Assembly: GCF_014197265.1 (NCBI RefSeq)
Contig: NZ_JACIFH010000001.1
Location: 2,914,001-2,978,000 of the forward strand
Length of the DNA stretch: 64,000 nucleotides
Source: Microbacterium invictum
GTDB lineage: Bacteria > Actinomycetota > Actinomycetes > Actinomycetales > Microbacteriaceae
Reading direction: 5' to 3'
In this document: positions 18,913 to 27,681 of the stretch, in pieces
How the letters are laid out: every line of letters starts with the position of its first letter
How positions within the stretch are numbered: position 1 is the first letter of the stretch
Program-made: the position numbers and the translations under genes
The notes under the pieces: generated by a model
Database searches by the model: none
What the model was told of the DNA's origin: nothing
Seen by the model: only the letters and a program-made list of their open reading frames with translations

Positions 18913-20706
18913 ATGCCCGCGCCGATTGAGGATTATGCCCTGCTCAGCAACCGCCGGACGGTCGCGCTCGTGTCGCGGCAGGGGAGCATCGACTGGCTGT
19001 GCCTGCCCCGATACGACTCGCCCTCCGTGTTCGGCGCGCTGCTGGGCGATGAGGAGCACGGCTGCTGGAGCCTGCACCCCGTCGACCGGGATGCCGATGT
19101 CACGCGGCAGTACGACGGTGACTCGTTCGTGCTCGTCACGCGGTGGGAGAGCGACGGCGGGGTGGCCGAAGTCCACGACTTCATGCCGCTGGACGGAGAG
19201 CGCGCCGACGTCGTGCGACGTATCGTCGGCATCTCGGGCACGGTCTCGTTCGAGACGCGCCTGTGGCTGCGCTTCGACTACGCGCGTGGCATGCCCTGGG
19301 TGCGGCAGGTGCCCGAGCCCGAGGGGCCCGCTCTGCTGGCCGTCGTCGGGCCGGGTGCCGTCGTCGTCCGCGGCGCGGAGCTGACCGCCGACGCGCACAG
19401 CCACCGCGGCATCCTCACCGCCGAGGCCGGCACCACGATCGACCTGACGATGACCTGGTTCCCGTCGCACCTGGCCGTGCCGGCGCGCGTCGACGTCGAC
19501 GTCGTCTGCGAAGCCACGCGCACCTGGTGGCAGGAGTGGGCGGGCCGGATCGACCACACGGGCCCGCACCATGACAAGGTGGTGCGCTCGCTGCTGGTGC
19601 TGAACGCCCTCAGCCACGCCGACACCGGTGGCATCGTCGCGGCGGCGACCACGTCGCTGCCCGAGGAGTTCGGCGGCGAACGCAACTGGGATTATCGCTA
19701 CGTGTGGCTGCGGGATGCCGCGATGACGCTCGAGGCGTTGATCGGGCACGGGTTCCTCGGCGAAGCCGAACGGTGGCGGGGCTGGCTGCTGCGCGCTGTC
19801 GCCGGCGACCCCGCAGACGTTCAGATCATGTACGGCATCGCCGGCGAGCGCGACCTGCCCGAGCGGACGCTGACGAGCCTGCCGGGGTACGCCGGCTCAC
19901 GACCCGTGCGCATCGGCAACGGGGCGGTGTCGCAGTTTCAGGGCGACGTCATCGGCGAGGTGCTGCTGGCGTTGGAGGCGGCCCGTGCTGCGGGGCTGGA
20001 GGAGACGAGCTTCTCGTGGCCGCTGCAACGCGCGCTCGTCGAACGCGTCGTGGCGACGATCGACCGGCCGGACAACGGCATGTGGGAGATCCGCGGCGAA
20101 CCGCAGAAGTTCACGCACTCACGCGCCATGATGTGGGCGGCGCTGGACTGCGGGGTGCGCGCGGTGATCGAGTCGGGCCTGGACGGCGATGGCGAGACAT
20201 GGGCGCGGTGGCGCGACCGGCTGCGCGCCGAGATCGACGAGCAGGGCGTGCATCCGACCGGCGGTCACTTCGTGCAGTACTACGGGTCGGAGCAGCTCGA
20301 CGCGTCGCTGCTGTTGCTGCCCGAGGTCGGGTTCTGCGCGCACGACGATCCGCGCATGCTCGCCACCGTCGACGCCATTGAGCGCGATCTCATGCGCGAC
20401 GGCCTGCTGCTGCGTTACCGCACCGACACCGGGGTCGACGGGCTCGCCGGCGACGAGCACCCCTTCCTCGCGTGCTCGTTCTGGCTGGTCGAGCAGTACG
20501 CGGCGACGGGGCGCGACGCCGATGCGGCGGCGCTCATGGAGCGGCTGTGTGCGCTGACCAATGACGTCGGACTGCTGTCGGAGGAGTACGACGTCGACCA
20601 TCGCCGGCATGTCGGGAACACCCCGCAGGCCTTCTCCCACCTCGCGCTCGTCCGCGCCGCTGACGCGCTCGCCGGGCGTCCCGAGGGCACCTCGCGCCGC
20701 CGGTGA
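18913..20706 (+). CDS. Glycoside hydrolase family 15 (glucoamylase/trehalase-like)
   Basis: A 597-residue cytoplasmic protein in the actinobacterial GH15 group that includes trehalases and glucoamylase-like enzymes. Residues 1-230 form the N-terminal beta-sandwich (IEDYALLSNRRTVALVSRQG, then IDWLCLPRYDSPS). The (alpha/alpha)6 barrel follows, with RNWDYRYVWLRDAAMT around residue 260 as the substrate-binding signature, and a catalytic glutamate region near 360-400 (GMWEIRGEPQKFTHSRAMMW). It is divergent from the G6PDH-like gene (56 bp between starts), so glucose released here could feed that pathway. No signal peptide is seen. Confidence 0.9.
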   Translation: MPAPIEDYALLSNRRTVALVSRQGSIDWLCLPRYDSPSVFGALLGDEEHGCWSLHPVDRDADVTRQYDGDSFVLVTRWESDGGVAEVHDFMPLDGERADVVRRIVGISGTVSFETRLWLRFDYARGMPWVRQVPEPEGPALLAVVGPGAVVVRGAELTADAHSHRGILTAEAGTTIDLTMTWFPSHLAVPARVDVDVVCEATRTWWQEWAGRIDHTGPHHDKVVRSLLVLNALSHADTGGIVAAATTSLPEEFGGERNWDYRYVWLRDAAMTLEALIGHGFLGEAERWRGWLLRAVAGDPADVQIMYGIAGERDLPERTLTSLPGYAGSRPVRIGNGAVSQFQGDVIGEVLLALEAARAAGLEETSFSWPLQRALVERVVATIDRPDNGMWEIRGEPQKFTHSRAMMWAALDCGVRAVIESGLDGDGETWARWRDRLRAEIDEQGVHPTGGHFVQYYGSEQLDASLLLLPEVGFCAHDDPRMLATVDAIERDLMRDGLLLRYRTDTGVDGLAGDEHPFLACSFWLVEQYAATGRDADAAALMERLCALTNDVGLLSEEYDVDHRRHVGNTPQAFSHLALVRAADALAGRPEGTSRRR

Positions 20707-20908
20707 ACCGGGAACAGCTCAGTGGCCGTCGGGCGCCCGCGGCGACCCCGCGCGGGTCGGCCGTGGCGCCCACTCCGGCGGGCACGCGACGCTCGACCGT
20801 CGGACGATGCGGATCGACGCCTGCTGGCGGAACCGTTCGCGGTCGTATCGTCGACACCGGCCCCCGGTCGAAGATGCCGCCGGAGTGAACAGCGGTGATC
20901 CCTCCCGA

Positions 20909-22198
20909 TCAGGCGCCGGGATCGGGCAGCGACCGGGTGGTCCAGAACGGGCCGGTCACGACGAACAGCGCGGAGGCCACTGATCCGACGGCGCCGATCC
21001 ACATGGTGGCGGTCGTGCCGAGCCACGTGCCCAGGCCGCCGGCGGTCAGCGCCGCGAGGGGCATGACGCCCCACACGCAGAACCGGATCGAGGCGTTCAT
21101 GCGGCCCAGCAGGCGCGGCGGCGTGATGCGCTGCCGGAAGGTGACCTGCGTGATGTTGTAGAGCAGAACGCTGAACATGGCGACGAAACCCTGCACGAGC
21201 ACGATCGGGAAGGCGACGTCGGGGAATGTCGCCGCCAGTGGCAGCAGCAGCGCGATCGACGAGAACGCGATGGCGCCGATCGGGATCGCCGGGCCTTCAC
21301 CCAGCCGCCGGACGATGTGCGGTGTCGCCATCGCACCGGCGACGCCGCCCAGCGAGCTGACCGCGAAGACGAGGCCCAGGCCTTCGGGCGTGATGCCGAG
21401 GGTCCGCAGCAGGAAGATCGGCATCAGCGTGAACGTCACCGTCGAGAAGAAGTTCGACACGGCCGTCGTGCCCACGATGCGTCGCAGGTACCGATTGCCG
21501 AACACCCAGCGCAGTCCCTCGCCGATCGAGCGGGCGAGCGGATCGTGCTCGGCGGCCGGCGCCACCCGCTCGTGATCGCGTGTGAACGCGAGCGCGAGCA
21601 TCGAGGCGACGTAGGTGCCGGCGGTGACCAGGATCGCAAGCGGCGCGGTGATCACGCCGATGAGCCAGCCGCCCGCGGCAGGACCGGCGATGCCGGCGAG
21701 CTGCGCGGTCGTCTCGAACTTGCCGTTGGCCTCGGCGATCTGGCCGGGTCGCACGAGCGACGGGATGACGCTCTGGTACGAGACGTCGAAGAACACGGTC
21801 GCGATGCCCATCACGAGGGCGACGGCCACCATGTGCCAGATCTGCAGGGCGCCGAGCACCCAGAGCAGGGGGAGGGATGCCAGGGCGAGCGCCCGCACGA
21901 GGTCCGCGACGATCATGACGTGGCGTTTGCGCATGCGGTCGATCCACGCGCCGGCGGGGAGTCCCACCACGAGGAACGCGGCAGTGCCGGCGGCGTTCAG
22001 CACTCCGATCTCGAACTCCGTCGCGTGCAGGAGCAGCACGGCGAGAACCGGCAGGGCGAGCTCGGTGATCTGCGCCCCGAACTGACTGAGCGCCTGACCG
22101 CTCCACATCGTGAGGAAGTTGCGGTCGCGCCACAGTGACCCGAGCGAGACGTCGGCGGGAGCCGTGGTGAGGTCTTCCGGCTGAACCGATTGAGACAT
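20909..22198 (-). CDS. MFS transporter (multidrug-efflux-like, DHA3 type)
   Basis: A 429-residue membrane protein with 12 predicted helices. The opening LWRDRNFLTMWSGQALSQFG and the cytoplasmic loop GAWIDRMRKRHVMIVADLVR are typical of the EntS/DHA3 efflux group. The ATG at 22198 was chosen over one 12 codons upstream because a promoter TTGACT-N17-CAGACT ends 7 nt before it. That promoter overlaps a GTGATTG-N8-CAATCAC dyad shared with the divergent ArsR-like regulator gene, so efflux is probably repressed by that protein. The substrate is unknown. Confidence 0.88.
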   Translation of the reverse strand: MSQSVQPEDLTTAPADVSLGSLWRDRNFLTMWSGQALSQFGAQITELALPVLAVLLLHATEFEIGVLNAAGTAAFLVVGLPAGAWIDRMRKRHVMIVADLVRALALASLPLLWVLGALQIWHMVAVALVMGIATVFFDVSYQSVIPSLVRPGQIAEANGKFETTAQLAGIAGPAAGGWLIGVITAPLAILVTAGTYVASMLALAFTRDHERVAPAAEHDPLARSIGEGLRWVFGNRYLRRIVGTTAVSNFFSTVTFTLMPIFLLRTLGITPEGLGLVFAVSSLGGVAGAMATPHIVRRLGEGPAIPIGAIAFSSIALLLPLAATFPDVAFPIVLVQGFVAMFSVLLYNITQVTFRQRITPPRLLGRMNASIRFCVWGVMPLAALTAGGLGTWLGTTATMWIGAVGSVASALFVVTGPFWTTRSLPDPGA

Positions 22199-22216
22199 GT
22201 CGATCAGTCTGCGAGA

Positions 22217-22238
22217 GTGATTGGGAAAAGTCAATCAC
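22217..22238. promoter_or_regulatory. Operator overlapping both divergent promoters of MFS and ArsR-like genes
   Basis: GTGATTG (22217-22223) and CAATCAC (22232-22238) are perfect 7-bp inverted arms with an 8-nt spacer. The dyad covers the minus-strand -35 TTGACT (22229-22234) of the MFS gene and the plus-strand -35-like TTGGGA (22221-22226), 17 bp before TAGGAT (22244-22249) of the regulator. Binding here would block both promoters. Confidence 0.72.
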
Positions 22239-22255
22239 GGGAGTAGGATCAGTGC

Positions 22256-22762
22256 ATGGACGATGACGAGGCGCGTGCCGCAGGCCGTGCGCTGAGTTCG
22301 CCGCTGCGGCTGCGCATTCTGCGACTGTGCCGCTTCGACGCGCGGACGAACAAGGAGCTCGCCGACCTGCTCGAGCTGAACCCCGGCACGATGCTCCATC
22401 ACGTGCGCACACTCGTGGACACCGGCTTCCTCGCGCCGCAGCCCGAGCGCAGCGGGGCGCAGGGCGCCCGTGAGGTGCCGTATCTGGCGACCGGCCGGTC
22501 ATGGAACGCGCCGATGGAGAACGCCCCGGCGCTGATCATGGAGACCGTGCGCCAGCAGGTCGCCCTCGCTGACCCTGACCGCATCTACTTCGGATGGCTC
22601 GGCCTTCGGCTGTCCGAGGCGCACAGGGACGAGCTCCATGGGCGGCTCAACGCCCTGTTCGCGGAGTACAAAGACCGGGAACCCGACGCCGACGGCGCAG
22701 ACTACTCCCTCGCGGTGTTCCTGCACCCCGAAGGCACGCCCCCGGCATCCACCAGCCCCTGA
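22256..22762 (+). CDS. ArsR-type winged-helix transcriptional regulator
   Basis: A 168-residue DNA-binding protein. Residues 5-75 form a winged helix (ALSSPLRLRILRLCRFD, then TNKELADLLELNPGTMLHHV as the recognition region), with a GFLAPQ wing. The C-terminal half is helical, without the metal-binding cysteines of ArsR/SmtB sensors, so it probably senses an organic ligand. TAGGAT lies 6 nt before the ATG, so the transcript looks leaderless. It is divergent from an MFS efflux gene, and both promoters overlap one dyad, the usual layout of a drug-responsive repressor and its pump. Confidence 0.85.
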   Translation: MDDDEARAAGRALSSPLRLRILRLCRFDARTNKELADLLELNPGTMLHHVRTLVDTGFLAPQPERSGAQGAREVPYLATGRSWNAPMENAPALIMETVRQQVALADPDRIYFGWLGLRLSEAHRDELHGRLNALFAEYKDREPDADGADYSLAVFLHPEGTPPASTSP

Positions 22763-22772
22763 GCGAGCAGCC

Positions 22773-23354
22773 CTACGCGTCGACGAGGAGTGAGTCGGCG
22801 GCCGAACGCCGGACGCGCGGCGCGGCCTCGCGCTCGCGCAGTGCCTCGGATGCCGATGCCGCATCGCCCAGCGTGCCGACGGCCATCACGGTCACGGCGG
22901 CGAGGCCGTCACCGAAGCCGAACGCCTCGGCGATCGCGTCGCGGTCGAATCCGCCCATCTGGTGCGTGTGCAGGCCCGAGGCGTGCGCCTGCACGGTGAA
23001 GTACGCGGCGGCCTGGCCGGTGTCGTAGACGGCCCAGCCCAGCGGCTTGTCGTCGAGCGTGGCGACGGCGGCGAACACGACCAGCACGGCGGCATCGCCG
23101 GCCCAGGTCTGGTTGAAGCCGATGAGGGACCCGACGATCGCCGCGTGCGCCTCAGTGCCGCGGCGCGCGACGACGAACCGCCACGGCTGGGTGTTGCTGG
23201 CCGACGGCGCCCACCGTGCCGCTTCGAGGGCGCTGGCCAGTGCAGCCTCGTCGATGGGCGTCTCGGCGTCGAAGATCCGCGTGCTCCAGCGCTCGGCGAG
23301 GACGTCGAGAATGGGGGCGTCGACGGTGGCGGTGCGGGTGAGGGTGGTGTGCAT
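22773..23354 (-). CDS. Nitroreductase-family flavoprotein
   Basis: A 193-residue FMN-dependent reductase. The N-terminal RWSTRIFDAETPID and the AARWAPSASNTQPWRFVV block (FMN-phosphate and Asn-Thr-Gln-Pro contact) are classic for the family; AVYDTGQAAAYFTVQAHASG is the dimer/FMN helix and MGGFDRDAI the substrate-side loop. The ATG at 23354 has AGGAG 5 nt upstream; an upstream in-frame ATG lacks one. It stands alone, divergent from rraA and convergent with the ArsR-like regulator. Its natural substrate, quinone or nitro compound, is not evident. Confidence 0.88.
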   Translation of the reverse strand: MHTTLTRTATVDAPILDVLAERWSTRIFDAETPIDEAALASALEAARWAPSASNTQPWRFVVARRGTEAHAAIVGSLIGFNQTWAGDAAVLVVFAAVATLDDKPLGWAVYDTGQAAAYFTVQAHASGLHTHQMGGFDRDAIAEAFGFGDGLAAVTVMAVGTLGDAASASEALREREAAPRVRRSAADSLLVDA

Positions 23355-23518
23355 GGGGTCTCCTGGGGGTGTCGGAAAGAGACGCCATCGGCTCACCTGC
23401 AACTGTATGCGCCCCGCCTCGGTGCCAGCTGACCGTGTCTTCCCGAAGACGGAAGTCCCGTCGATCTTTCCGAATGGATGCCGGAGGTGACCCTCCCCGC
23501 GCGCGTAGCGTGGCAGCC

Positions 23519-23986
23519 ATGACGATCGCGACGGCAGACCTCTACGACGAGCGCGGCGACGATCTGGACTCCCTCCCGCTGCAGCTGCAGGACATCGGCG
23601 GCCACCCAGCCTTCGACGGCCCGATCCGCACCATCCGCTGCCACCGCGACAACGCCCTGGTGAAGGCGACGCTCGCGACGCCCGGCGACGGCGCGGTGCT
23701 CGTGGTCGACGGCGGCGGTTCGCTCGAGTCGGCGCTGGTGGGGGATCTCATCGCGGCATCCGCCGTGGAGAACGGGTGGGCCGGGATCATCGTGCACGGG
23801 GCGATCCGCGACCGCACGGCGATCGGCGAGCTGCCGCTGGGGGTCAAGGCGCTGGGCTCGAACCCGCGCAAGAGCGCAAAGGACGGCGTCGGTGAGGTGG
23901 ACGTGCCCGTGACCATCGCCGGGGTGATATTCGCGCCCGGCAACCGCGTGTGGGCCGACGCCGACGGCGTGCTCGTGGAGCGCTGA
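23519..23986 (+). CDS. rraA: RraA-family protein (RNase E activity regulator type)
   Basis: A 155-residue protein of the RraA fold. It contains GDGAVLVVDGGGSLESALVG, VENGWAGIIVHGAIRDRTAI and LGSNPRKSAKDGVGE, which are the anionic-pocket and trimer segments of RraA. In enterobacteria RraA inhibits RNase E; many actinobacterial members may instead be 4-hydroxy-4-methyl-2-oxoglutarate aldolase-like, since the R-D pair of the active site is present (AIRDR). The distant relative at 56617 (ligK) shares this fold. TAGCGT lies 7 nt before the ATG, a leaderless start. Confidence 0.85.
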   Translation: MTIATADLYDERGDDLDSLPLQLQDIGGHPAFDGPIRTIRCHRDNALVKATLATPGDGAVLVVDGGGSLESALVGDLIAASAVENGWAGIIVHGAIRDRTAIGELPLGVKALGSNPRKSAKDGVGEVDVPVTIAGVIFAPGNRVWADADGVLVER

Positions 23987-24104
23987 GACGCGTCGCAGTT
24001 CTTCATACGTGGGAATAGACCTTGCCCTGCCCGTGTTGGGGCGGGAGTACGTCCATGGCGGCCGCTGGAGCGGGCGCCCTTCTTCTGTCAGGAGCACACA
24101 CAAC

Positions 24105-24680
24105 ATGACCGACCGGACCATCGGCTACATCGTCGGCAGCATCTCGTCGACCTCGATCAACCGTCGCCTCGCGACGGCGCTCGAGCGTCTCGCCCCCGAG
24201 GGCACCACGCTGGTAGAGATCCCGATCGCGGATCTCCCGTTCTACTCGCCCGATCACGACGCCGACTACCCGCAGGTCGCGCGCGACTTCAAGCAGGCCA
24301 TCGCCGACGTCGACGGTGTCATCATCGTCACGCCCGAGTACAGCCGCTCGATTCCCGGTGTGCTCAAGAACGCCCTCGACTGGTCGGCCCGTCCGTGGGG
24401 TCAGGCCTCGTTCGACGGCAAGCCCACCGCCGTCATCGGCACCTCGGGCGGCGGTATCGCCACCGCAGCGGCCCAGCAGCATCTGAAGGCCATCCTCAGC
24501 CACTACAACGCCCCCACCCTCGGCCAGCCCGAGGGCTACATCCAGTCGCTGCCCGGTCTGATCACCGAGGACGGCGAGGTCACCGACCAGCAGACCGCCG
24601 AGTTCCTCGCAGCCTACCTCACCGCGTTCAACGGTCTCGTCGAGCGCGTGCTCTCGTCGCGCGAGGTCGTCGCGGCCTGA
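24105..24680 (+). CDS. NADPH-dependent FMN reductase
   Basis: A 191-residue flavodoxin-like oxidoreductase. The phosphate-binding loop GSISSTSINRRLA (11-23) and the flavin loop TPEYSRSIPGVLKNALDW (about 85-103) are the two marks of the SsuE/ArsH/YieF-type family. It would reduce FMN, quinones or azo compounds at the expense of NADPH in the cytoplasm. CAGGAG precedes the ATG at a spacing of about 10 nt; the frame is open further upstream without other support. A strong terminator follows the stop codon. Confidence 0.9.
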   Translation: MTDRTIGYIVGSISSTSINRRLATALERLAPEGTTLVEIPIADLPFYSPDHDADYPQVARDFKQAIADVDGVIIVTPEYSRSIPGVLKNALDWSARPWGQASFDGKPTAVIGTSGGGIATAAAQQHLKAILSHYNAPTLGQPEGYIQSLPGLITEDGEVTDQQTAEFLAAYLTAFNGLVERVLSSREVVAA

Positions 24681-24694
24681 GTCTTGCGCACCGG

Positions 24695-24732
24695 GAACGC
24701 CCCGGCCGTCCTTTCGGACAGCCGGGGCGTTC
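24695..24732. terminator. Strong bidirectional terminator
   Basis: GAACGCCCCGGC (24695-24706) and GCCGGGGCGTTC (24721-24732) form a perfect 12-bp stem that continues, after one mismatch, into GTCC/GGAC with a TTTC tetraloop. TCGTT follows. It lies between the convergent FMN reductase and ABC permease genes. Confidence 0.85.
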
Positions 24733-24740
24733 TCGTTCAG

Positions 24741-24765
24741 TGGATGCCGGGGTCTCCGGCATCCA
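24741..24765. terminator. Second hairpin made of paired GGATGCC words
   Basis: TGGATGCCGG and CCGGCATCCA form a perfect 10-bp stem with a 5-nt loop directly before the end of the minus-strand permease gene. It probably ends that transcript and uses the same word as the hairpin at 1208-1236. Confidence 0.6.
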
Positions 24766-24769
24766 TCGA

Positions 24770-25885
24770 TCAGGACTTCAGCGCCTCGGAGAGCTTCACC
24801 CGCGCACCCATCCGCAGCAGCGAGTTCTGGTAGATCTTCGCGCCGACGAGGATCGCCACGACGCACGTTGCGAGCAGGATCAGCAGTGACAGGATCGGTT
24901 CCCACCACTGCGCTTCGCCGAGGAAGACGCGCACGGGCATCCCGACCGGAGCCGAGAAGGGCACGTACGACATGATCGTCAGCACGAGCGGGTTGTCGTT
25001 GAAGAAGATCACCAGGAAGTACGGGGCCATCACCAGGAACATCAGCGGCGTCGTGGTCGAGCCGATGTCCTCCTGGCGCGACACCATCGCGGCGGCGGCG
25101 GCGAACAGCGACGCCAGCAGGATGAAGCCGAACAGGAAGAAGATCGCGAACCAGACCAGCGGCGCGCCGAGTCCGGTGAGCAGCTCTCCCTGGCCGGTGA
25201 CGGTCAGCCCGACGATCGCGATGACGCCGATGCCGACGACCTGACCCATCGCGAGGATCGTGTTGCCGATCACCTTTCCGGCCAGCAGCGCCCGCACCGG
25301 GATGGCCGAGATCAGCAGCTCGACCACGCGGGTCTGCTTCTCTTCGACGACCGACTGGGCGATGGTCGCGCCGAAGGACAGCGCCGCCATGAAGAAGATG
25401 ATCCCGAATCCGAACGACACGATATAGCGGAGGAAGTCGTCGGTGGCACCCGGGTTGAGCAGCTCCACCTCCGGCGAGACGCTGAGCGCGCTGACGAGGG
25501 AGGACGGAACGCTGTCGTCGCCGATGAGCGTGAAGCCGAACGGCTCGGCGCCGCCGGGAACGAGCGCGGCGTCGACTTCGCCGTCGGCGACCAGGTCGCG
25601 GGCCTCGTCTGCCGAGGCGACTTCGGTGACCTCGACGAGGTCATCGAGTCCGGCGACGGCGGAGACCGTCTGGGAGGTGACCGCGACCGGAGTGCGCTCA
25701 GGGCTCTGCGCGGCGAAGCCGGCCCAGACGATGCCCACCAGGAAGATCGCGAAGGTGATCGCCGTCGAGATGAGGAACGCCTTGCTGCGCAGTTTCGAGG
25801 CGACTTCGCGCTCGGTGACGAGCCAGACGCTCTGCGCGAACGAGGGCGAGAGGGTGCCGGCCGGGGTGCGGGTGGCGGTGCTCAC
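24770..25885 (-). CDS. ABC-2 type exporter permease (NatB-like)
   Basis: A 371-residue membrane protein. One N-terminal helix (about 38-60) is followed by an extracytoplasmic domain of roughly 110 residues (60-170), then five or six helices in the C-terminal half with TIAQSVVEEKQTRVVELLIS, the EK-x-x-R-x-x-E coupling helix region of NatB/YhaP permeases. The GTG start overlaps the TGA of the ATPase gene by 4 nt (GTGA), so the two are translationally coupled. Relatives export sodium or antimicrobial compounds; the substrate here is unknown. Confidence 0.87.
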   Translation of the reverse strand: MSTATRTPAGTLSPSFAQSVWLVTEREVASKLRSKAFLISTAITFAIFLVGIVWAGFAAQSPERTPVAVTSQTVSAVAGLDDLVEVTEVASADEARDLVADGEVDAALVPGGAEPFGFTLIGDDSVPSSLVSALSVSPEVELLNPGATDDFLRYIVSFGFGIIFFMAALSFGATIAQSVVEEKQTRVVELLISAIPVRALLAGKVIGNTILAMGQVVGIGVIAIVGLTVTGQGELLTGLGAPLVWFAIFFLFGFILLASLFAAAAAMVSRQEDIGSTTTPLMFLVMAPYFLVIFFNDNPLVLTIMSYVPFSAPVGMPVRVFLGEAQWWEPILSLLILLATCVVAILVGAKIYQNSLLRMGARVKLSEALKS

Positions 25886-26766
25886 TGGATGACCTCCTTG
25901 AAGATCTGGGCGAGGGATGGATGCCGGGGGGCGAAGCTCGCGACGTCTCCGGTCTCGACGGCACGACGCAGCACCCGCTGCGCGGTCTCGTCGCTGTCGG
26001 CGTCGAACACGGCGTAGCCGCCGTCGAACTCGAGCACGTCGACGCCCGGCTCGGAGCGCAGCCAGCCGGCATCGCCGGACGAGACGAGCTCGAAGCGGTT
26101 CAGCGCATGCTCGGCGCGGAGGCCGTCACGACTGCCTGCCGCGCGGATCGTGCCGTCGGCGATGATCACGAGGTCGTCGCACAGGCGCTCGACGACGTCG
26201 AGCTGGTGTGAGGAGAACAGCACGGAGGCGCCGTCACCGGCACGTGACTGCAGCACGCCGGCAACGACGTCGACGGCGAGGGGGTCGAGGCCGCTGAACG
26301 GCTCATCGAGGATCAGCACCTCCGGGTCGTGGACGAGCGCGGCGGCGATCTGCGCGCGCTGCTGGTTGCCCAGCGACAGCGTCTCGACGTTGTCGTTCAG
26401 GCGCTCGCCGAGACCCAGCTCTTCGAGCAGGGCCTTCGCGCGGGTCGTCGCATCCGCTCTGCTGAAGCCGTGGAGGCGGGCGAGGTAGACGATGTGCTCG
26501 AGCACACGCATCTTCGGGTACAGGCCACGCTCTTCGGGCATGTAGCCGAAGCGGCGGCGGTCCGCCGCGGTCACCGGCGTGCCGTTCAGGGTGACGTCAC
26601 CGCCGTCTCGGGCGAGCACCCCGAGGATGATCCGCATCGTCGTGGTCTTGCCGGCGCCGTTGCCGCCGACGAAGCCGGTGAGCCGGCGGTCGGCGACGGT
26701 GAAGGCCACGTCGTCGAGCACGCGGCGTGTGCCGTAGCTCTTGGTGATCCCGTTCAGTTCGAGCAT
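25882..26766 (-). CDS. ABC transporter ATP-binding protein (NatA-like)
   Basis: A 294-residue ATPase. Walker A is GGNGAGKTT near residue 35, the Q-loop region follows (MPEERGLYPKM), the signature is LSLGNQQRAQIAAAL and Walker B is LILDEPFSGLD. A roughly 80-residue C-terminal extension is typical of the NatA/CcmA exporters. GAGGAGGAG lies directly before the ATG. It forms one unit with the permease gene downstream, and the two-component system at 26986-28988 on the same strand upstream is the likely regulator. Confidence 0.92.
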   Translation of the reverse strand: MLELNGITKSYGTRRVLDDVAFTVADRRLTGFVGGNGAGKTTTMRIILGVLARDGGDVTLNGTPVTAADRRRFGYMPEERGLYPKMRVLEHIVYLARLHGFSRADATTRAKALLEELGLGERLNDNVETLSLGNQQRAQIAAALVHDPEVLILDEPFSGLDPLAVDVVAGVLQSRAGDGASVLFSSHQLDVVERLCDDLVIIADGTIRAAGSRDGLRAEHALNRFELVSSGDAGWLRSEPGVDVLEFDGGYAVFDADSDETAQRVLRRAVETGDVASFAPRHPSLAQIFKEVIQ

Positions 26767-26883
26767 CCGCTCCTCCTCAGGTCGATACCTCGACGCTACG
26801 GAGCTGCGCTCGCGGTGACCTCCCCCCTGGGGCGGATCCTGCCGGCTCCCCCCTGGGCGCCGACGGGCGGTGGATGGCGGGGC

Positions 26884-26976
26884 GCGACGTACGCAACTCC
26901 TCCAAAATCGGCCGCCAGAGACCGAAATCGCGCGTTGAAACGTTTTTCCGCGCCGGATCGAAGGAGTTACGTGCGC
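26884..26976. repeat. Intergenic inverted repeat with AACTCCT/AGGAGTT arms
   Basis: In the 219 bp between the response-regulator gene and the ABC ATPase gene, AACTCCT (26895-26901) and AGGAGTT (26962-26968) face each other, each flanked outside by a CGTACG/ACGTGCG-like word. The interior is noticeably more A/T-rich than the surroundings. It may be a REP-like element or a processing site; no promoter motif is clear. Confidence 0.35.
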
Positions 26977-26985
26977 GCGGCCGGA

Positions 26986-27681
26986 TCAGGTGAGGCCGTG
27001 GCGGTGGGCGTAGACCACGGCGGCGACGCGGTCGCGGGCGCCGAGCTTCTGCAGCACGTTCGAGACGTGGGTCTTCACGGTCGCCTCGCCGATGTAGAGG
27101 CGCGCGGCGATCTCGGCGTTGCTCAGCGCCTGTGCGAGCAGGCGCAGCACCTCGTTCTCACGCTCGGTCAGCTCGACCGGGATGGCTCCGGGTGCGGGTT
27201 CGCTGACGGCCACGCGAGGCTTGCCGGCCATTGCACCCGCATCCACCCCGCTGCCGTTTCCCGCCGCGAACCGCTCGATCACCCTCCGCGTCACGGCCGG
27301 GGCCAGGAGTGCGTCGCCCGCGGCCGCGACCCGCACGGCGCCGATGAGTTCCTCGGGCCCGGCGTTCTTGAGGAGGAATCCGCTGGCTCCGGCGGCCAGG
27401 GCCTGGAACAGGTAGTCGTCGCGGTCGAACGTCGTCACGATGATGACGGCCGAGGCCACCTCCGGGTCGGTGACGATCTGCGCCGTCGCCTCAAGCCCGT
27501 CCATGTCGGGCATCTGCACGTCCATGCAGATCACGTCCGGATGGAGAGTGGATGCCAGGACGATCGCCTCGCGCCCGTTCGCGGCCTCGCCCACGACCTC
27601 GATGTCGCCGGCGGCCTCGAGGATCATGCGGAAGCCCGCGCGCATGACGGCGTGGTCGTCGACCAGCAGCACCCGGATCAC
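26986..27681 (-). CDS. NarL/LuxR-family response regulator
   Basis: A 231-residue response regulator. The receiver domain (1-120) has the acidic pair DD at 8-9, phospho-acceptor Asp54 (CMDVQMPD), the conserved Thr in VTTFD and Lys in LLKNAG. An unusually long linker (about 130-165) leads to a LuxR helix-turn-helix (LTEREVLRLLAQ type, then EIAARLYIGEATVKTHVSNV). The GTG start overlaps the kinase stop codon by 4 nt (GTGA). Together with the kinase it probably controls the adjacent NatAB-like exporter. Confidence 0.92.
   Translation of the reverse strand: MIRVLLVDDHAVMRAGFRMILEAAGDIEVVGEAANGREAIVLASTLHPDVICMDVQMPDMDGLEATAQIVTDPEVASAVIIVTTFDRDDYLFQALAAGASGFLLKNAGPEELIGAVRVAAAGDALLAPAVTRRVIERFAAGNGSGVDAGAMAGKPRVAVSEPAPGAIPVELTERENEVLRLLAQALSNAEIAARLYIGEATVKTHVSNVLQKLGARDRVAAVVYAHRHGLT

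Noticed and set aside
20707..20908. An open frame of about 60 codons after the GH15 gene.
   Set aside because: Its composition (Arg, Pro, Thr, Gly rich) is that of a shadow frame; no start signal and no family.
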